Shown here piece by piece: positions 12,693 through 14,283 of a stretch of 14,283 nt of DNA. Under the pieces are notes generated by a model. It worked only from the letters and a program-made list of their open reading frames with translations. It was not told where the DNA came from and did not search any database. This DNA comes from SW-9-67-25 sp964623735. GTDB taxonomy: Archaea > Halobacteriota > Halobacteria > Halobacteriales > Haloarculaceae. The stretch covers positions 1 through 14,283 of the forward strand of contig CAZUVE010000069.1 of NCBI GenBank assembly GCA_964623735.1. Reading direction: 5' to 3'. A program made the position numbers and the translations under genes. How positions within the stretch are numbered: the stretch's first letter is position 1; each line of letters starts with the position of its first letter.

Positions 12693-12746
12693 CACGCCCG
12701 CACACAGTCGTGCTGTCGATCCGACAACGGCTTACAGCAGTCAATA
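12693..12746 (-). repeat. Diverged copy of the wtpA-wtpB junction repeat
   Basis: This stretch matches the reverse complement of 2637-2690 at 41 of 54 positions without gaps (hand count). The shared blocks include GTCGTGC, GATCCG and TACAGCA/GACAGCA. Its right edge, ACAGCAGTCAATATCAG at 12734-12750, also matches ACAGCAATCACTATCAG at 2704-2720 at 15 of 17 positions, so the same terminal repeat is recognisable. It begins just after the point where the DUF5684-like gene breaks off, suggesting that insertion of this element truncated it. Confidence 0.65.
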
Positions 12747-12770
12747 TCAGTGCGGCACAATCCCCTGCTT

Positions 12771-12850
12771 ATACTGTCGCCTACAAGCGCGTGAGCACTG
12801 TCGGCACCCCGGGCTGGGGAATATCTTTACGTAGTTATAGCCGACAGTAT
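12771..12850. repeat. 80-bp inverted-repeat unit
   Basis: ATACTGTCG (12771-12779) and CGACAGTAT (12842-12850) are perfect inverted repeats; extended to 17 bases per arm (12770-12786 and 12835-12851) they match at 14 of 17. A further ACTGTCGG lies inside (12797-12804). The total span, 80 bp, equals that of the element at 2637-2716, though the arm sequences differ. The interior has no convincing coding sequence. The right arm contains a TATA-like TTATAG, but no gene starts at a fitting distance downstream. Confidence 0.5.
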
Positions 12851-12925
12851 TACTCCGATTCCGGCACCGGTCGTGCCTCTTCGTCGAGGTCGTGAGTGCA
12901 GTCCAGAAGCGCCCGGCAGCCGAAA

Positions 12926-13537
12926 TCAGGCGACGTGGACAGGGCCGCGCCGTTCGTACTCGAGGTGGTCGGCGACGTCGGCGGCGAGGTCCGGGCCGTA
13001 CTCCCGTTCGAGCAGGTAGAGTCCGAGGTCGATCCCCGCGGCGACGCCGCCGGCCGTGAGCACGTCGCCGTCGTCGACGACGCGCGCGTCGACCACGACG
13101 GCGTCGGTCGCCCGGAGGTCCGCGAGCGCGCCGCGGTGGGTCACCGCGGGTCGGCCGTCGAGCAGGCCCGCGCGGGCGATCAGCATCCCGCCGGTGCAGA
13201 CACCGGCGATGGTGGCGTTCGGGGCCCTGTCGGAGAGCAGGTCGGGAACGACGCCGCGCTCGGCCTCGGTCCACGCGCTCGGTTCGGCACGGTCGTTCCA
13301 GCCGCCGCCGGGGACGACGAGCAGGTCCGGGTCCGGATCAACGCCGTCGACAGTGCCGTCCGGGACGACCGTGGCGCCGTGAGCCGACCGGACTACCTCG
13401 GCGGGTTCGGCAGTGGTCAGCGAAACCTCGAAACCGGGGCTCCGTGTGGCGCCGACCGACAGCACCTCGAAGGGGCCGAACGCGTCGAGCGGTTCGAACC
13501 CGTCGAACAGGAGAACCGAGACGTGCGCGATTCCCAT
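12926..13537 (-). CDS. DJ-1/PfpI-family protein
   Basis: This 203-residue cytoplasmic protein has the DJ-1/PfpI flavodoxin-like fold: H-V-S-V-L-L-F-D-G-F-E-P-L-D-A-F-G-P-F-E-V-L at 5-26 with the conserved acidic residue E15, P-D-L-L-V-V-P-G-G-G-W (70-80), the nucleophile elbow A-G-V-C-T-G-G-M-L-I-A (111-121, Cys114), and T-A-G-G-V-A-A-G-I-D-L-G-L (161-173). The last block resembles isonitrile hydratase-like and GATase1/AraC-type members rather than PfpI proteases. The actual substrate is unknown. I chose the ATG at 13537; further in-frame codons to 14272 are antisense to the next gene. It stands alone on the minus strand and has no evident link to the tungsten genes. Confidence 0.88.
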   Translation of the reverse strand: MGIAHVSVLLFDGFEPLDAFGPFEVLSVGATRSPGFEVSLTTAEPAEVVRSAHGATVVPDGTVDGVDPDPDLLVVPGGGWNDRAEPSAWTEAERGVVPDLLSDRAPNATIAGVCTGGMLIARAGLLDGRPAVTHRGALADLRATDAVVVDARVVDDGDVLTAGGVAAGIDLGLYLLEREYGPDLAADVADHLEYERRGPVHVA

Positions 13538-13753
13538 ACCTGCCCGTCGGGTCGGAGAGGCAAACGCGTACCGGTCCAATCGCCTCCGGATCCTGCGGGC
13601 GAGACCCGCCAGGACCGGCCGACACGGACAGAACAGAACGGGACCGGGGGACTCCCGTCGCAGTCGGGGGGCGTCCGACTGCCGGCCGTTCGAGTGTTCT
13701 GCCACGGGACGGCGAGTCGCGGTCTTTATCCACTGGAGGGCACAACTCGTAGT
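13538..13753. promoter_or_regulatory. Divergent intergenic region with a hairpin and the DUF5815 gene promoter
   Basis: TTTAT at 13725-13729 lies 27 bases before the ATG at 13754 and is the likely TATA box of the DUF5815 gene. GCAGTCGG (13660-13667) and CCGACTGC (13675-13682) form a perfect 8-bp inverted repeat with a 7-base loop. A second, bulged hairpin lies near 13594-13616 (CCTGCGGG ... CCCGCCAGG). Lying upstream of both divergent genes, neither can be a terminator for them; they may be operators. I see no good TATA box facing the DJ-1 gene. Confidence 0.45.
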
Positions 13754-14283
13754 ATGGCACAGCCGGGGGTTCCGGGCGGCCCGAGCCACGTTCTCGAACT
13801 CCCGTGCGGGGAGACCGTCAGCGCCCGCTCGCTCGACCTGGGACTCCGGGAGTTCGAGTGTGGGTGTGGCGCGGCCCACGCCGTCGTGATGGACGCCCAC
13901 CCGCTCGCGCGGTTCGTCCCGGAGTTCCTGGTGGACGTCCTCCGCGAGACCATCGATACCGACGACGGCTTCGAGGCGTTCTCGACGGCCCACCTGATGG
14001 GGATGGTGATAGAGGAGTTCCCCGACCGGGTCGCAAGCACCGACTGCTCGGAGGACGGCCAGGTCGGCTACGCGCTCGTGTGGGTGGCCGACTTCGACGC
14101 GCGGCGCCTCCACGAGGTGGTGGTGGAACTCGTCGTGGAACTCATGGAACACGCAATCAGCCACGCGGAGGAGGGGAGCGTGGCGACGGAGTTCGAGCGA
14201 CAGATGGGGGAGTTCGACGTCGAGACCTTCGTCGACCAGTACCGCGACCAGCGGGACTTCGAGGACGAACACGACACGGCGGT
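13754..14283 (+). CDS. DUF5815-family haloarchaeal protein (partial, 3' end outside window)
   Basis: The reading frame is open from the ATG at 13754 to the window edge (176 complete codons, no stop). The N-terminus M-A-Q-P-G-V-P-G-G-P-S, then L-E-L-P-C-G-E-T, and F-E-C-G-C-G-A-A-H-A-V-V (35-46) give a cysteine set (Cys18, Cys36, Cys38 and His42) that might bind a metal. After it come F-V-P-E-F-L-V-D-V-L-R-E-T-I, A-H-L-M-G-M-V-I-E-E-F-P, and L-H-E-V-V-V-E-L-V-V-E-L-M-E-H-A. I recognise this as DUF5815, a family I know only from haloarchaea, of unknown function. A TATA box 27 bases upstream supports the start. Confidence 0.8.
   Translation, partial: MAQPGVPGGPSHVLELPCGETVSARSLDLGLREFECGCGAAHAVVMDAHPLARFVPEFLVDVLRETIDTDDGFEAFSTAHLMGMVIEEFPDRVASTDCSEDGQVGYALVWVADFDARRLHEVVVELVVELMEHAISHAEEGSVATEFERQMGEFDVETFVDQYRDQRDFEDEHDTA

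Noticed and set aside
12671..12895. Continuation of the DUF5684-like frame as a real 3' coding part
   Set aside because: The frame is open but overlaps two repeat units, lacks membrane helices and has nothing like the expected I-P-I-Y-N continuation.
12926..14272. A 448-residue minus-strand frame suggesting a fusion upstream of the DJ-1 domain
   Set aside because: The extra part is antisense to the DUF5815 gene and low in family features; the DJ-1 fold starts right at the ATG at 13537.
1..14283. CRISPR array, tRNA or rRNA gene, intact insertion sequence or transposase
   Set aside because: No regularly spaced direct repeats, no cloverleaf or rRNA sequence, and no transposase motifs were seen on either strand.

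Overview
The window looks like a stretch of a haloarchaeal (Halobacteria) chromosome. Evidence: very high GC, acidic proteins rich in Asp and Glu, TATA-like boxes about 25 to 30 bases before start codons with almost no leader, a Tat-type lipoprotein signal, and haloarchaea-restricted families (DUF5815, a DUF5684 remnant). The species cannot be named from the sequence.

Nearly everything from the left edge to about 12.34 kb concerns tungsten or molybdenum. At the far left is the C-terminal tail of an ABC ATPase, followed by a ModE-like regulator with a TOBE oxyanion-binding domain (102-788). On the minus strand lies a complete tungstate/molybdate importer, transcribed wtpA-wtpB-wtpC (3631 to 816). 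Divergent from wtpA is a Tfx-family regulator (3689-4117). Two tandem, overlapping MoeA-type metal insertases follow (7278 to 4118, minus); the downstream one carries a C-terminal periplasmic-binding-protein-like domain. Next come two MoaD/ThiS-like beta-grasp proteins facing each other with overlapping 3' ends (7377-7739 plus, 8131-7727 minus). A tightly packed three-gene operon of small unrecognised proteins follows (8232-9262 plus). A large tungsten aldehyde:ferredoxin oxidoreductase gene with a small downstream partner is on the minus strand (11533 to 9228), and a divergent yqeC homologue completes the set (11618-12343). Together the genes could take up tungstate or molybdate, sense it, make the pterin dithiolene, insert the metal and use it in AOR.

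From 12.34 to 12.92 kb there is no intact gene. This stretch holds degenerate small elements: a 117-bp unit with 22-bp near-perfect terminal inverted repeats, a promoter plus N-terminal remnant of a DUF5684-like membrane protein, a diverged copy of a repeat also found at the wtpA-wtpB junction 10 kb away, and an 80-bp inverted-repeat unit. The right end has a DJ-1/PfpI-family gene (minus) and a DUF5815 gene (plus) that runs off the window; these look unrelated to tungsten.

The observations most worth following are: (1) the unusual C-termini of the two MoaD-like proteins, one ending in Cys-Cys where Gly-Gly is expected and the other carrying 29 residues after its Gly-Gly; (2) the unrecognised three-gene operon beside them, one product of which ends in Ala-Gly-Gly; and (3) an 11-base motif shared between the wtpA and aor promoters, with an inverted repeat wrapped around the aor TATA box.
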